Source: Oscillospiraceae bacterium (lineage in GTDB: Bacteria > Bacillota > Clostridia > Oscillospirales > Acutalibacteraceae). From it: a stretch of 50,001 bases of DNA. Made by a program: the position numbers and the translations under genes. The notes beneath the pieces are model-generated. The model ran no database searches, was not told the origin of the DNA, and saw nothing but the letters and a program-made list of their open reading frames with translations. Position 1 is the first letter of the stretch. The number at the start of each line of letters is the position of its first letter. Positions 1-7,823 of the stretch are shown piece after piece. The stretch lies in contig CACYCR010000158.1 in assembly GCA_902772935.1 (NCBI GenBank), forward strand, positions 1-50,001, in the 5' to 3' direction.

Positions 1-82
1 ACCTTCAAAGCCCCTTTCAGGGGCCAAGCCAGTATTAGCCCCTTTTAGGGGCAGAGCAAACCACCGGTTTCACCGGTGGTTT
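1..82 (-). terminator. Stack of three hairpins after the FAD oxidase gene
   Basis: Read on the minus strand after the stop codon at 95, three perfect stem-loops follow one another. Positions 58-82 form an 11-bp stem with a 3-nt loop (core ACCGGT), 38-52 form GCCCC/GGGGC with a 5-nt loop, and 10-24 form GCCCC/GGGGC with a 5-nt loop. The first is followed by a short T-rich stretch. Intrinsic termination or 3'-end protection of the long minus-strand operon is the likely role. The array may continue beyond the left edge of the window. Confidence 0.6.
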
Positions 83-94
83 TGATTGCCCGGA

Positions 95-1870
95 TTATTC
101 TTCCGGTTCCGAATTATACTCTTTGTGCTCACGCAGGAATTTCTTTTCCTCCGGCTTGAGGTCAAGACCGATGGTGCCGCCCGGGTTCATCACAAAATCG
201 GGGTCGAAGTAATCTTTCAGCGTGCGGATCACGCCGTATTCCTTTTCACCGAGATAGCCTTCCAGCCACGGGGCAAACATCTTGCCGATGCCGTGATGGT
301 GCGAAATCGCCGCGCCGGATTTTTGAATCGCGTCGAGGATCGTTGCATGATACTTGCGAAATTCTTCTTCATCCTGCATTTTCGTCATGAAGATGAAATA
401 CAAATTTGCGCCCTGCGGATAGCAGTGGGACATATGCGTGGTGACAATGGTGTTCGGCAGCGCATGGCAGACTTCACGCACTTCACGGTGGACGCGGCCC
501 ATATTTGACCAGTTGACCGTGCATTCGAGTGTGTCAATCATGAAGCCGAAATCCATCAGCGTATCACGCAGATACGGGTCATTAAAGCGGCCCTTTTCCC
601 AACCCTTGCAGACAAGACCGGTTAGCGGAATGCCGCCGTGCTTGAGCGCGATTTTCATGATGTTGCGCGCCACATTTTTGGAAAAGCCCTTTTCACCGTC
701 GGTGAAGCCGAGGAACAGGCAGCGCTCATTGTCTTTGTAGCCGAGCTTGTTGAGCATCGGCTCGAGCGGCGTTTCATCAACATTGTACAGATGCAGCATC
801 AATGACGTCTCCTCCGCGTCGGACAGACGGAAGACGGAGGAGAAGCCGCATTCGCACTGCATCATTTCTCTGGCTGCCACGCGGGCCGTCGCCCAGTTCT
901 TGAACATATAGGAGAAACGTTTGCGGTTCTCCGGCATCCAGCGGAAGATCTTCAGCGTGACTTCGGTCAGTACGCCGAATGTGCCTTCGCCGCCCATCAT
1001 GATCTGATTGAGGTTCGGACCGGTCGCTTCGCGGGAATAGTGGCTCGTTTCGATCACGCCGATCGGCGTGGCGTATTTCTGCGACAAAACGATGTCGGCA
1101 ATGGTGCCGTAGTAAGTGCTGTTCTGACCGGCACCGCGGGTGACCGTCCAGCCGCCGACCGAGCTGTATTCAAACGACTGCGGAAAGTGACCGCAGGTGT
1201 AGGCACGTTTTGCGCCGAACAGCCGTTGCGCGTTCTGCAGCGTCTCCTCCAGCTTCGGCCCGGACATGCCGGCCTGCACGGTGATGGTCTGATCGGTCTC
1301 ATTGAATTTGAGCACCTTGTTGAAGTTGCGGCGCATATCGAGCGAAACGCCGCCCTTGACCGGTTCCACACCGCGTGTGACAGAGGAGCCGCCGCCGTAG
1401 ACATACAGCGGGATCTTATGCTCTGTCACATAAGCGACGATCTTTTCGATCTGCTCGCTTGTTTCCGGGAACACCACGAGATCAGGCAGGGAATCGAACC
1501 GATGATGACGCATCCGCAGAAGGTCATACATCGTCTGACCGTAGGCGACGGCAAGGCGGTCATAATCAGATTGGGAAATGTTCTCTTCACCGACAATATC
1601 GGCAATGGATTTCACATGCTTCGGGTCGATCTTCGGCGCGTGTTCTTCGCCGAGGACGACCGGATCCATGCCGATATCGTCGTTGTATTGTTTGAAATCC
1701 TCGTCTTTCAGGTTGCAGCGCTCTTTGACATACTTGTACAGTGCTTCTTTCGGATATTTGAAAAAGTCGGGATCACCCCAACGGAAGATAGAACGGTAGC
1801 TGTTTTCCGGGGCGCGGGTCAGCACCCATTTCGGTTCAAAGCCCTTGTACGGTTTCGTGCTCATATTCAT
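95..1870 (-). CDS. FAD-binding oxidase, alkyl-DHAP synthase-like
   Basis: This 591-residue flavoprotein belongs to the FAD-binding oxidase family that includes glycolate oxidase GlcD and alkyldihydroxyacetonephosphate synthase. The FAD PP-loop is visible at about residues 130-167 (PDLVVFPETSEQ, then GGGSSVTRG), and near the C-terminus there is a histidine cluster, HHHGIGK, like the one typical of alkyl-DHAP synthases. It is the last gene of a five-gene minus-strand operon, and its start overlaps the stop of the FGGY kinase gene. The Shine-Dalgarno AAGGAG lies only 3 nt from the first ATG but 9 nt from a second ATG at 1864, which may be the true start. Substrate unknown: a 2-hydroxyacid or a glycerone-phosphate-like compound are candidates (inference). 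Confidence 0.85.
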   Translation of the reverse strand: MNMSTKPYKGFEPKWVLTRAPENSYRSIFRWGDPDFFKYPKEALYKYVKERCNLKDEDFKQYNDDIGMDPVVLGEEHAPKIDPKHVKSIADIVGEENISQSDYDRLAVAYGQTMYDLLRMRHHRFDSLPDLVVFPETSEQIEKIVAYVTEHKIPLYVYGGGSSVTRGVEPVKGGVSLDMRRNFNKVLKFNETDQTITVQAGMSGPKLEETLQNAQRLFGAKRAYTCGHFPQSFEYSSVGGWTVTRGAGQNSTYYGTIADIVLSQKYATPIGVIETSHYSREATGPNLNQIMMGGEGTFGVLTEVTLKIFRWMPENRKRFSYMFKNWATARVAAREMMQCECGFSSVFRLSDAEETSLMLHLYNVDETPLEPMLNKLGYKDNERCLFLGFTDGEKGFSKNVARNIMKIALKHGGIPLTGLVCKGWEKGRFNDPYLRDTLMDFGFMIDTLECTVNWSNMGRVHREVREVCHALPNTIVTTHMSHCYPQGANLYFIFMTKMQDEEEFRKYHATILDAIQKSGAAISHHHGIGKMFAPWLEGYLGEKEYGVIRTLKDYFDPDFVMNPGGTIGLDLKPEEKKFLREHKEYNSEPEE

Positions 1871-3420
1871 GATCTCCTTTTCAAAAGTGTTGTAATGTTT
1901 TTATCTATGCCTTCGAGCTTGCCGGACAGCGGATGATAGACCTTGTGATAGTAGTCCATGTAAACCGCATGATGATCTGCGTTCGGTTCGAAGGTGTCTT
2001 TTTGCTGTACCATGTGCGCAATGGCGTCATCATAATCACGGAAGGTTCCCAGCGCGACAAATGCCGCCATGGATGAACCGATGGCAGACGCCTCGTGGGT
2101 TTGAATCCGCTTGACCGGCAGTCCGAAGAGATCGGCTGTGATCTGACAGACAATGTCGCTTTTCGCACCGCCGCCGCCGACAAACAGCTCTTTGATCGTT
2201 TTTCCGGAGCGTTTCTGCATCACCTGCAAGCCGCGATAGAGCTCCATACAGATACCCTCAATGATGGCGCGGTAGAGGTGGTAGCGCGTGTGATAATCCG
2301 CAAAGCCGACGATCACGCCTTTTTCGTTCGGATTGGTGATACCGGCGGTCCAGAACGGCTGCAGCAAAAGGCCGCCGCAGCCCGGTGCAATGTCTTTGAT
2401 GCGTTCATCCAGCAGCTGTTCGGTGCTGATGCCTTGCTTTTCGGCTTCCGCTTTATCCGCAGCGCCGAACTGGTCAATGAACCACGACAGCATCCAGAAC
2501 CCGCGGAAAACTTCAAACTCCGGATTGTACATATCATTGGGGACAGCAGGGTAGGCGGGCATGAACTTCTGCGGCTCAAAGTACTCCTTAACCGCCATCT
2601 GCAGCGTTGCCGTGGTGCCGAAGGAAATCGCTGCCCGGTCATCGTGGATGACTGATAATCCGAGGGTTTCGCATCCCTTGTCAGAGCCTGTGGCAATCAG
2701 CGGCAGACCTGCCGGGATGCCGGTCAGCTCACTCGCCTCAGGTGTGATGGTGCCGATGGTGGCCCCAGAGGGCACAAGTGCGCACAGCTTTTCCGCCGGG
2801 ACATCACTGACACAGCGGCTCAGGTCGTTCGGCCCCTGCCATTTGCGCTTTTTGTAATCGAACGGGATGTGTCCGATCATGTTGGCCGTGGAGTCGGTGA
2901 GGTTACCGGTCAGTCTGTAATTGAGATACGTCGGCAAAAGCACATACTTGTCCGTTTTTTCCCAAAGCTCCGGTTCATTCTGCATAATCCAGTTGGCGGC
3001 TGTCACGCGGTAGATGTTCCTGACGGTTTCGCCCATGCCGACCAGATGGAACAACACATTTTTCACGAACGGAAACGCCTTCCGGTAATGCGCGCGACGT
3101 TTGTCAAGCCACAGGATGATATCGCGCAGCGGCTGCATGTTTTTGTCGAGACACAGCACGGTGTCACGAATGCAGGTGATGGTGACTGCCGTGATGCTGC
3201 CGACGCTGTCTTTGTTGCGTTGCAGCAATGCTTTTGAGAGTGCCGCAATGGTTTCAAAGTAGAAATCCGGTGCTTGTTCGGCCCATCCGGGCTGTCTGGA
3301 AAAATACGGCTGTTCATACCGCTTTTGCTCCATGTCCGCAAAGCTGCCGTCCGGCTTTACGAGCAGACATCGCGCACTCTGCGTGCCGATGTCGAAGGTT
3401 AGTACAAGGGAATCACGCAT
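1867..3420 (-). CDS. FGGY-family carbohydrate kinase
   Basis: Cytoplasmic sugar or polyol kinase of the FGGY family (xylulokinase/glycerol kinase fold), about 517 residues, a normal length. The N-terminal phosphate-binding motif FDIGTQSARC is near residues 7-16. A second ATPase motif (ISFGTTAT) lies mid-protein and the adenosine motif GGGGAKSD is in the C-terminal half. The start was set at ATG 3420, preceded by AGGTG at 6 nt, rather than the GTG at 3429. It overlaps the DUF1667 gene upstream and the FAD oxidase gene downstream. The neighbouring GlpA-like oxidoreductase suggests that a polyol or ketose is phosphorylated and then oxidised, but the substrate cannot be read from sequence. Confidence 0.88.
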   Translation of the reverse strand: MRDSLVLTFDIGTQSARCLLVKPDGSFADMEQKRYEQPYFSRQPGWAEQAPDFYFETIAALSKALLQRNKDSVGSITAVTITCIRDTVLCLDKNMQPLRDIILWLDKRRAHYRKAFPFVKNVLFHLVGMGETVRNIYRVTAANWIMQNEPELWEKTDKYVLLPTYLNYRLTGNLTDSTANMIGHIPFDYKKRKWQGPNDLSRCVSDVPAEKLCALVPSGATIGTITPEASELTGIPAGLPLIATGSDKGCETLGLSVIHDDRAAISFGTTATLQMAVKEYFEPQKFMPAYPAVPNDMYNPEFEVFRGFWMLSWFIDQFGAADKAEAEKQGISTEQLLDERIKDIAPGCGGLLLQPFWTAGITNPNEKGVIVGFADYHTRYHLYRAIIEGICMELYRGLQVMQKRSGKTIKELFVGGGGAKSDIVCQITADLFGLPVKRIQTHEASAIGSSMAAFVALGTFRDYDDAIAHMVQQKDTFEPNADHHAVYMDYYHKVYHPLSGKLEGIDKNITTLLKRRS

Positions 3421-3790
3421 GTTGTTCACCTGTTTCTTCTTTTAATATATTGCTGGTCGCAATCACGTCTACGCCCAGCGAAAGCACATTTTCAATGACG
3501 ATGTCGCCGCGCCCAATGCGGGTCTTCACTACGGTACCGTTGATTTTTCGCATCACATCAAAGATTCGTCCTTTCGGAATCTCATCGGATACACGCACCG
3601 GCAGTACCGGCGCCTCGGGAAACACAGTCGCAACTGTGGAGGAAATGGTGCGTTTTGGGTCGGTCATTTCATTTCGGGCAAAGATGACGCCGCGTTTGCA
3701 GCCGTTTCCGGCGACGGAAAATGTATCACCGTCGGCGGTGATGTGCAGCTTGCAGCTGCGCGGGCAGACGATACAGGTCAGTTCCGTCAT
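3413..3790 (-). CDS. DUF1667 cysteine-rich protein
   Basis: Small 125-residue protein of the DUF1667 family, usually found beside GlpA/GlpB-like flavoproteins. The N-terminus carries CIVCPRSC and, further on, GNGCKRG, a cysteine pattern that could hold an iron-sulfur cluster or metal (inference). The ATG at 3790 is preferred: the Shine-Dalgarno AAAAGGAG is 8 nt upstream, whereas it abuts the longer GTG/ATG alternatives, and family members usually begin at this point. It lies 5 bp downstream of the preceding oxidoreductase gene and overlaps the kinase gene by 8 bp. A role as an electron-transfer or assembly partner of the two flavoproteins is likely but unproven. Confidence 0.8.
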   Translation of the reverse strand: MTELTCIVCPRSCKLHITADGDTFSVAGNGCKRGVIFARNEMTDPKRTISSTVATVFPEAPVLPVRVSDEIPKGRIFDVMRKINGTVVKTRIGRGDIVIENVLSLGVDVIATSNILKEETGEQHA

Positions 3791-3795
3791 ATCCA

Positions 3796-5064
3796 TCACT
3801 CCTTTTCTGCCTGCAGCTCCAGCGTGAAACGGATGTCAGATGTTTCACACAAGCCCATGGCGTCAAAATCAAGTTCCAGCTTTTCCATTTCCGGTGGCCG
3901 CAAAAAGGGGCAGTGCTTGGAAAAGACTTCTTTGCCGTCTACCGTCAACGACAGGCGGCTGTTGTTATAATCGCCGCGCGAGCGAAAATAGACGGCGGTT
4001 TTTTTGTTGCTTCGTGCAAGGTTCAGCTGCTGTGGAACCATATATAAGAAGTTCTCTGAAATGTTGACGGGAATCCATCGGCGCTGTTTTGGGGTATAGG
4101 CGGCGGCAGCCGCGCCGGCAACGGCAGCGTTTTCGGAAACATAGTCCACGAGGTCATTCACATGCAGCGCATTGCCGCAGGAGAAGACGCCGTCGATGCT
4201 TGTCATACACTGCCCGTCACAGACAGGCCCTTTTGTTTTCGGGTCAAGTTCGACAAAAAGGCTTTGTGCAAGTTCGTTTTCGGGAATCAGACCGACCGAC
4301 AAAATCAGTGCGTCACAGTCCACTCGTTCGGCGGTTCCGGCAATCGGCGTCATATGTTCATCGACTTGGGAGATTTCCACACCTTCGAGCCGGTCGACGC
4401 CGAACACGCGCGTCACCGTATGGGACAGATGCAGCGGAATGTTATAATCATACAGGCATTGATGCAGGTTTCTTGTCAGACCGGACGGCGTCGGCTTGGC
4501 TTCATAAACACCGAGCACTTCGGCGCCCTCGAGCGTCAGCCGCCGCGCCATGATGAGCCCAATGTCGCCCGAGCCGAGGATGACGCATCGTTTCGTCGGC
4601 ATTTGACCCAGGAGGTTTGTGAAATGCTGTGCGGTACCTGCCGTGAAGACGCCGGACGGCCGTGTGCCGTGGATAAATACCTGCTTTGCGGTGCGCTCCC
4701 GGCATCCGGTGGCGAGGACAAGCGCATTTGCCCGGTACTGCGTAACGCCGTTGCGGTTGACTGCATGAACTGTGAAACCCACCGCATCTTTTTCGATCTT
4801 TGTCACAAAGGTCAGTGTCACAGCGGCGATCTTCCGTTCGCGAAACGCATCTATATAGCGTTCGGCATATTCGGGGCCGGACAACTTTTCGCCGAAGCGC
4901 AGCAGACCGAAGCCGTCATGGATGCATTGCTTGAGAATGCCGCCGAGGCGTGCCTCGCGTTCAATCAAAAGAACCGACGCGCCGTTGTCATGGGCACTGA
5001 TCGCCGCTGCAAGTCCGGCAGGACCGCCGCCGATGACGATGACGTCATAGGTTGCTTTATTCAT
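3796..5064 (-). CDS. NAD(P)/FAD-dependent oxidoreductase
   Basis: A 422-residue flavoprotein of the pyridine-nucleotide-disulfide oxidoreductase fold. The N-terminal FAD dinucleotide motif GGGPAGLAAA is at about residues 12-21. The ATG motif VLATGCRERT and the segment following it (RPSGVFTAGTAQ) match the sarcosine-oxidase-alpha-like and GlpA-partner subgroup, and a second Rossmann motif (ILGSGDIGLIMARR) binds NAD(P). The end has a separate beta-rich tail of about 90 residues. No paired redox cysteines of the thioredoxin-reductase type are seen. It overlaps the GlpA-like gene by 4 bp with a strong GGAGG. It probably passes electrons between NAD(P)H and the GlpA-like subunit or DUF1667 protein. 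Confidence 0.85.
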   Translation of the reverse strand: MNKATYDVIVIGGGPAGLAAAISAHDNGASVLLIEREARLGGILKQCIHDGFGLLRFGEKLSGPEYAERYIDAFRERKIAAVTLTFVTKIEKDAVGFTVHAVNRNGVTQYRANALVLATGCRERTAKQVFIHGTRPSGVFTAGTAQHFTNLLGQMPTKRCVILGSGDIGLIMARRLTLEGAEVLGVYEAKPTPSGLTRNLHQCLYDYNIPLHLSHTVTRVFGVDRLEGVEISQVDEHMTPIAGTAERVDCDALILSVGLIPENELAQSLFVELDPKTKGPVCDGQCMTSIDGVFSCGNALHVNDLVDYVSENAAVAGAAAAAYTPKQRRWIPVNISENFLYMVPQQLNLARSNKKTAVYFRSRGDYNNSRLSLTVDGKEVFSKHCPFLRPPEMEKLELDFDAMGLCETSDIRFTLELQAEKE

Positions 5065-6785
5065 TCAGTACCGCCTCCTTCCTTTGTTTTTCCGTAGGTG
5101 ATGACGGATGCCGATGCAGATTTTCGCACATCGCTGAGCGGTACGCCCAAAAAGTCCGCAATGATCTTTGTTACCAGCGGGGAGCAGAAGCCGCCCTGAC
5201 AGCGACCCATACCGGGGCGGATTCGTTTTTTGATGCCGTCAACCGTCGGCACGCAGATCGGTGCGTGCAGCGCGTCAAGAATCTCGCCCTTGCTGATCTC
5301 TTCGCAGCGGCAGACGATCACGCCGTAATCGGGGTTCTGTCGAATCAATGCTTCGCGTGCTGCGTCATCCATTTCACGCAGGACGGGGATGCCTTTGCGG
5401 ATCGGATTGAATGCGGGATTTCGACGAATTGCAGCACGTTCAGACAGCTTTTGAACCGCCATCTGTGCCACATCTTCGGCGACGGCGGGTGCCGTGGTCA
5501 GGCCGGGCGACTGGATGCCGGCACAGTGGATCAGATTCGATGTACGGCGGCCGGGTTCAATAATGTAGTCTTCTTCAAAGGTTGGTGCGCGCACCCCAGT
5601 GAAATAGGTGATGATATCGCGCTGTGCAAGCGCGGGAAGCGTCTGCGTCTGTTTGTTGAAAACGGTGCGGATGCTCTCCGGATGCGTTTCGGTGTTTTCC
5701 TTTTCATATGTTTCAACCGCGTCGGGGCCGACAAGCAGATTGCCGTGTGCGGTCTGCATGACGCCGCCGCCCTTGGAGTGGGTCTTCCCGTGGATGGAAA
5801 GATCTTTCACAGTCGCAATGCTGTGCATGAAAGCACCGGTCTTTTTGTCCATAATGGAGTTCGTACCGCGACGCGGATGGATGGAATAAAAGCGGTCCTG
5901 CGCCATTTTTGCGATTTCCTCTGCGAAAACGCCGGCCGCGTTGATCACGAGCTTCGGATACAGCGTGCCGCGGTTGGTGGTGACGCTGATGATTTTGTCG
6001 TCTTCGACCCGCATGGACAGCACCGCCGTGTTGAGTGAAACGTGCGCGCCGTTTTGTACGGCGTTTTCCGCATAGGCAATGGTCAGCCCGTAGGGGCAGA
6101 CCACGCCTGCACTCGGATTCCAGATGGCAAATTTTGTATCCGGCTGCAGATGCGGTTCTCTGGCTTTGAGCGCTTTGCCGGAAATTAGCTTTGTGTCCTC
6201 AATACCGTCATGATTTTTTCGCCACATACAATACGCCCGGATCAGGGGCTTGAGCGCATTTTTATTGAACAGGACATACTGGCCGATGCGGTGAAATTCC
6301 ACATCCAGGTCTTTGCAGATATCGCCGAACATACGGTTGGCGCGGCGAATGTATTTATGCTTGAGAGAGCCTTTGCCGAGGTCGATACCCGGATGGACTT
6401 CGCCGTCATTGCGGCCGGATGCCTGCAGGGCGAGATCGGCTTCTTTTTCCACAAGTAAAATATCAAGCTGCCACCGGGTCAGCTCCCTGGCGATGGATGC
6501 ACCGGAAATGCCGCCGCCGATGACGAGAACATCCGGTGCTGCACCGTCAAGTGCAGTATCCTGCAGCGATGGCAAGCGCATGGATGACTTTGCAGCTTCC
6601 GGGCAGGTGATGTCGTTGACGACATGGGTCGTGCTGTACTTCTTTGCTGCTATCTGACAGGCCGCAACAACCTCCGACCAGCGTTCCAGCTGTCCACGCA
6701 GGACGATGCTGTTGTTTTCCAATGCTGCCGTCACCTTTTCGCCGAAGCGCTTTTTCAGTTTTCGGTTACATTTTGAAAGGTTCAT
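5061..6785 (-). CDS. GlpA-like FAD oxidoreductase with BON-like N-terminus
   Basis: A 574-residue flavoprotein resembling anaerobic glycerol-3-phosphate dehydrogenase subunit A. Residues 10-60 look like a BON-type alpha/beta module (VTAALENNSIVLRGQL, then a helix ending in VVNDI). The FAD motif VIGGGISGASIAR follows at 88-100 and the DAO domain runs to about 440. A C-terminal BFD-like [2Fe-2S] domain carries C492, C494, C529 and C534 (CRCEE, CQGGFC). The start is ATG 6785, with GGAGG 7 nt upstream; the longer frame needs a TTG at 6815 inside the operator. First gene of the five-gene operon. Its substrate is probably a polyol phosphate or a similar hydroxy compound (inference). Confidence 0.87.
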   Translation of the reverse strand: MNLSKCNRKLKKRFGEKVTAALENNSIVLRGQLERWSEVVAACQIAAKKYSTTHVVNDITCPEAAKSSMRLPSLQDTALDGAAPDVLVIGGGISGASIARELTRWQLDILLVEKEADLALQASGRNDGEVHPGIDLGKGSLKHKYIRRANRMFGDICKDLDVEFHRIGQYVLFNKNALKPLIRAYCMWRKNHDGIEDTKLISGKALKAREPHLQPDTKFAIWNPSAGVVCPYGLTIAYAENAVQNGAHVSLNTAVLSMRVEDDKIISVTTNRGTLYPKLVINAAGVFAEEIAKMAQDRFYSIHPRRGTNSIMDKKTGAFMHSIATVKDLSIHGKTHSKGGGVMQTAHGNLLVGPDAVETYEKENTETHPESIRTVFNKQTQTLPALAQRDIITYFTGVRAPTFEEDYIIEPGRRTSNLIHCAGIQSPGLTTAPAVAEDVAQMAVQKLSERAAIRRNPAFNPIRKGIPVLREMDDAAREALIRQNPDYGVIVCRCEEISKGEILDALHAPICVPTVDGIKKRIRPGMGRCQGGFCSPLVTKIIADFLGVPLSDVRKSASASVITYGKTKEGGGTE

Positions 6786-6814
6786 GAAATTGCCTCCGCT
6801 AGGCTTTGAATTCA

Positions 6815-6834
6815 AGTCGGTTGTATAACCGACT
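6815..6834. promoter_or_regulatory. Palindromic operator for the divergent TetR
   Basis: A 20-bp inverted repeat, AGTCGGTT-gtat-AACCGACT, with perfect 8-bp arms lies just downstream of the expected transcription start of the minus-strand redox operon. Its size, symmetry and position fit a TetR-family operator, most simply for the regulator encoded divergently at 7006. Binding would block initiation or early elongation. Confidence 0.65.
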
Positions 6835-6844
6835 CTGTATCTTT

Positions 6845-6873
6845 ATCATATACTGTCCCGTGCAATTTGTCAA
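6845..6873 (-). promoter_or_regulatory. Vegetative promoter of the redox/kinase operon
   Basis: On the minus strand TTGACA (6868-6873) is followed after exactly 17 bp by TATGAT (6845-6850): a full-consensus -35 and a 5/6 -10. Transcription would start near 6838, just before the palindrome at 6815-6834 and about 50 nt ahead of the ATG at 6785. Confidence 0.8.
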
Positions 6874-6900
6874 TCATTTTTGATTATTTTTGAAAAATTA

Positions 6901-6929
6901 TAGACAATATGCTGATAACGTGTTAAAAT
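6901..6929 (+). promoter_or_regulatory. Promoter of the first tetR gene
   Basis: TAGACA (6901-6906) and TAAAAT (6924-6929) are separated by 17 bp and lie upstream of the TetR gene, back to back with the operon promoter. Each hexamer differs from consensus at one position. No copy of the 6815 palindrome lies on this promoter, so autoregulation is not obvious. Confidence 0.5.
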
Positions 6930-7005
6930 AACTGCAGTGATTTTGACCGTTGGACATCGCTGCGTTGCAGTACAGCGGCAGCGCCGACAGGAAAGGAGGG
7001 TGCAA

Positions 7006-7572
7006 ATGGCGGCACCCAGAAACGAAAATATAAAAACGATGATCCTTGACGCGGCGGAATCGCTGCTGCAGCAGCGGTCGCTGTCGGACATTTCCCTTGC
7101 GCAGATTGCCGAGACCTCCGGGGTATCCAAGGGGACGCTGTATTACTATTACAAAAACAAAAACGATATTCTCTTTGATATCACGGACCGTTATCTGCGC
7201 CGTCAATGGGAAGAACTGATTGCCTGGACGGAAAACAAAGAAAAAGACACCTCCATTCACCGTCTGGTGAAATATGTCATTGAGCGCAATGTGGATGCTT
7301 CTGGCATCCGTCTGCATCTGATGGATGCAGCGCTTCTCGGTGATGAGACCATGCGGCAAAAGCTGATGCAGCGTTATCAGGAATTCCAGGCACTCATTTC
7401 GCAGAAGATCGCCGAACGGACCGACAAGGTTTCCGCAGATTATATCACATGGCTGATTCTGACCGCATCCGACGGTATCATCGTACAGAAAGCGCTGCAC
7501 AATGAAGCATTCGATATCGACGCATTCATTCAGCAAAGCGCACAGTATGTAAAGCAGTTGGAAACGCAGTGA
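7006..7572 (+). CDS. TetR/AcrR-family transcriptional regulator
   Basis: A 188-residue TetR-family repressor. The N-terminal helix-turn-helix is clear at about residues 12-55 (MILDAAESLL, then LAQIAETSGVSKGTLYYYYKNKNDILFDI). The C-terminal two thirds form the helical ligand-binding domain. ATG 7006 was chosen because AAAGGAGG sits 6 nt upstream; the longer frame would begin with GTG at 6937 and reads across the promoter region. It is divergent from the GlpA-like/FGGY operon, whose promoter carries a TetR-sized palindrome, so it is most probably that operon's local regulator. The effector may be the operon's substrate or an intermediate (inference). Confidence 0.9.
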   Translation: MAAPRNENIKTMILDAAESLLQQRSLSDISLAQIAETSGVSKGTLYYYYKNKNDILFDITDRYLRRQWEELIAWTENKEKDTSIHRLVKYVIERNVDASGIRLHLMDAALLGDETMRQKLMQRYQEFQALISQKIAERTDKVSADYITWLILTASDGIIVQKALHNEAFDIDAFIQQSAQYVKQLETQ

Positions 7573-7578
7573 GCAGGA

Positions 7579-7618
7579 CTCTTTTCCGGGAATACCGGCG
7601 TTATCTTCCGGAAAAGAG
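7579..7618 (+). repeat. Long inverted repeat after tetR
   Basis: CTCTTTTCCGG at 7579-7589 and its exact complement at 7608-7618 form an 11-bp stem with an 18-nt loop directly after the tetR stop codon. No T-tract follows, so it is not a classical terminator by itself. A second, terminator-like hairpin follows at 7672. Confidence 0.55.
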
Positions 7619-7671
7619 CGTGGAATGGGATAGGAACCGCGCAAAACGATCTGCGCTGGAAATTGAATATG

Positions 7672-7708
7672 GAAAAGAAAGCTGACTTGGGCAGCTTTCT
7701 TTTCTTTA
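7672..7708 (+). terminator. Intrinsic terminator after the first tetR
   Basis: A 12-bp perfect stem (arms 7672-7683 and 7693-7704, GAAAAGAAAGCT and its complement) with a 9-nt loop ends in a T-rich run, TTTCTTTTCTTT. It separates the first tetR gene from the promoter of the second TetR operon. Confidence 0.75.
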
Positions 7709-7747
7709 TGCAGAAACCATTGCGGCGAAAATATTTTTTAAAAACCA

Positions 7748-7776
7748 TTGACACAGTGTCATTGTGCGCGTATAAT
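7748..7776 (+). promoter_or_regulatory. Consensus promoter of the second TetR operon
   Basis: TTGACA (7748-7753), a 17-bp spacer and TATAAT (7771-7776) form a perfect vegetative promoter. The -35 lies inside one palindromic operator and the predicted start (about 7783) adjoins a second, so the promoter should be strong but tightly repressible. Confidence 0.88.
7749..7761. promoter_or_regulatory. Operator 1 overlapping the -35 box
   Basis: TGACAC-A-GTGTCA is a perfect palindrome around a single central base. It overlaps the -35 hexamer of the promoter and matches the operator at 7784-7798 in both arms. Confidence 0.75.
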
Positions 7777-7783
7777 ATAGATG

Positions 7784-7798
7784 TTGACACCGTGTCAA
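7784..7798. promoter_or_regulatory. Operator 2 at the transcription start
   Basis: TTGACAC-C-GTGTCAA is a perfect palindrome with 7-bp arms. Its centre lies 36 bp from that of operator 1, between the -10 box and the tetR start codon. Two identical half-site pairs around one promoter argue for autoregulation by the TetR encoded directly downstream. Confidence 0.78.
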
Positions 7799-7823
7799 TG
7801 TTCAAAAAAGGGGAGAGAACATT

